A stretch of DNA of 64,000 nt from Brevibacterium sp. RIT 803 (GTDB taxonomy: Bacteria; Actinomycetota; Actinomycetes; Actinomycetales; Brevibacteriaceae): positions 186,001 to 250,000 of the forward strand of contig NZ_JAFEMW010000005.1 of assembly GCF_016892625.1 (NCBI RefSeq), written 5' to 3'. Below the pieces are notes generated by a model that was not told the DNA's origin, made no database searches, and was given only the letters and a program-made list of their open reading frames with translations. Below are positions 63,911-64,000 of this stretch, in pieces. How positions within the stretch are numbered: the first letter of the stretch is position 1; every line of letters begins with the position of its first letter. A program made the position numbers and the translations under genes.

Positions 63911-64000
63911 TCAAGCGTGAACGCGGATCAGGTGTTCGTTCGTGAAGGCCTGGAAAGCCCACTGAGCGTTCTCGCGGCCGTAGCCCGAGCGGTTGATACC
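63911..64000 (-). CDS. Aldehyde dehydrogenase-like C-terminus (partial)
   Basis: The last 29 residues of a gene that continues beyond the window: GINRSGYGRENAQWAFQAFT then NEHLIRVHA. GI(K/N)RSGYGRE is the hallmark near the C-terminus of succinate-semialdehyde and related aldehyde dehydrogenases, where it follows PFGG. The stop is TGA at 63911-63913, with a terminator just after it. The exact substrate cannot be told from so little. Confidence 0.65.
   Translation of the reverse strand, partial: GINRSGYGRENAQWAFQAFTNEHLIRVHA

Overview
The window is a chromosomal replication-origin region from a high-GC Gram-positive bacterium. dnaA, dnaN, recF, a DciA-type gene, gyrB and gyrA run rightward. 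rpmH, rnpA, yidD, yidC, jag, rsmG, parA and parB run leftward from the same origin. This order, the actinobacterial DLW-39, DUF3566 and CwlM-like genes, and many GTG/TTG starts point to an actinomycete. A Brevibacterium-like member of the Micrococcales is my best guess; that is inference, with no database search behind it.

Layout. 1-18.6 kb is mostly accessory: a short-chain dehydrogenase and MmyB-type regulator pair, dnaB, an FtsX-type ABC exporter (two permeases and an ATPase), a glyoxalase-fold protein, a TetR regulator divergent from an NmrA-like NAD(P)-binding protein, a three-gene operon (SDR, saccharopine-dehydrogenase-like protein, acyl-CoA ligase) facing its own TetR regulator, DUF445, DUF2945-DUF488, and an argE-transporter pair. 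18.7-24.5 kb is the leftward ponA-GT87-rpsF-ssb-rpsR-rplI block. 24.9-28.2 kb holds an acyl-CoA synthetase and the CCA-adding enzyme. 28.3-38.2 kb is the rightward envelope and redox block: NUDIX, DUF6049, murJ, a pseudokinase, trxB, trxA and a CwlM-like pseudo-amidase.

38.2-41.5 kb has no convincing gene. It carries a quasi-periodic array of parS sites (nine perfect and two one-mismatch copies of GTTTCACGTGAAAC, the last inside parB, plus degenerate copies that fall in register). 41.5-58.5 kb is the parB-to-gyrA core with oriC between dnaA and dnaN. 58.5-64 kb has tRNA-Ile, a DLW-39 micro-protein, two identical tRNA-Ala genes, two MFS transporters, a MarR regulator, a GNAT acetyltransferase and the tail of an aldehyde dehydrogenase.

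How the genes work together. DnaA, DnaN, DnaB, DciA, SSB, RecF and gyrase start and carry replication. ParA, ParB and the parS array segregate the new origins. YidC, YidD, Jag, RnpA and L34 link membrane insertion to RNA processing. MurJ, the pseudokinase, the class A PBP and the CwlM-like protein serve peptidoglycan synthesis. trxB and trxA each sit behind a perfect SigR/SigH-type promoter, so the thioredoxin pair is probably a disulfide-stress module. The most unusual features are the dense parS island and the matching ParB, which has a roughly 300-residue insert, first basic and histone-H1-like, then acidic.
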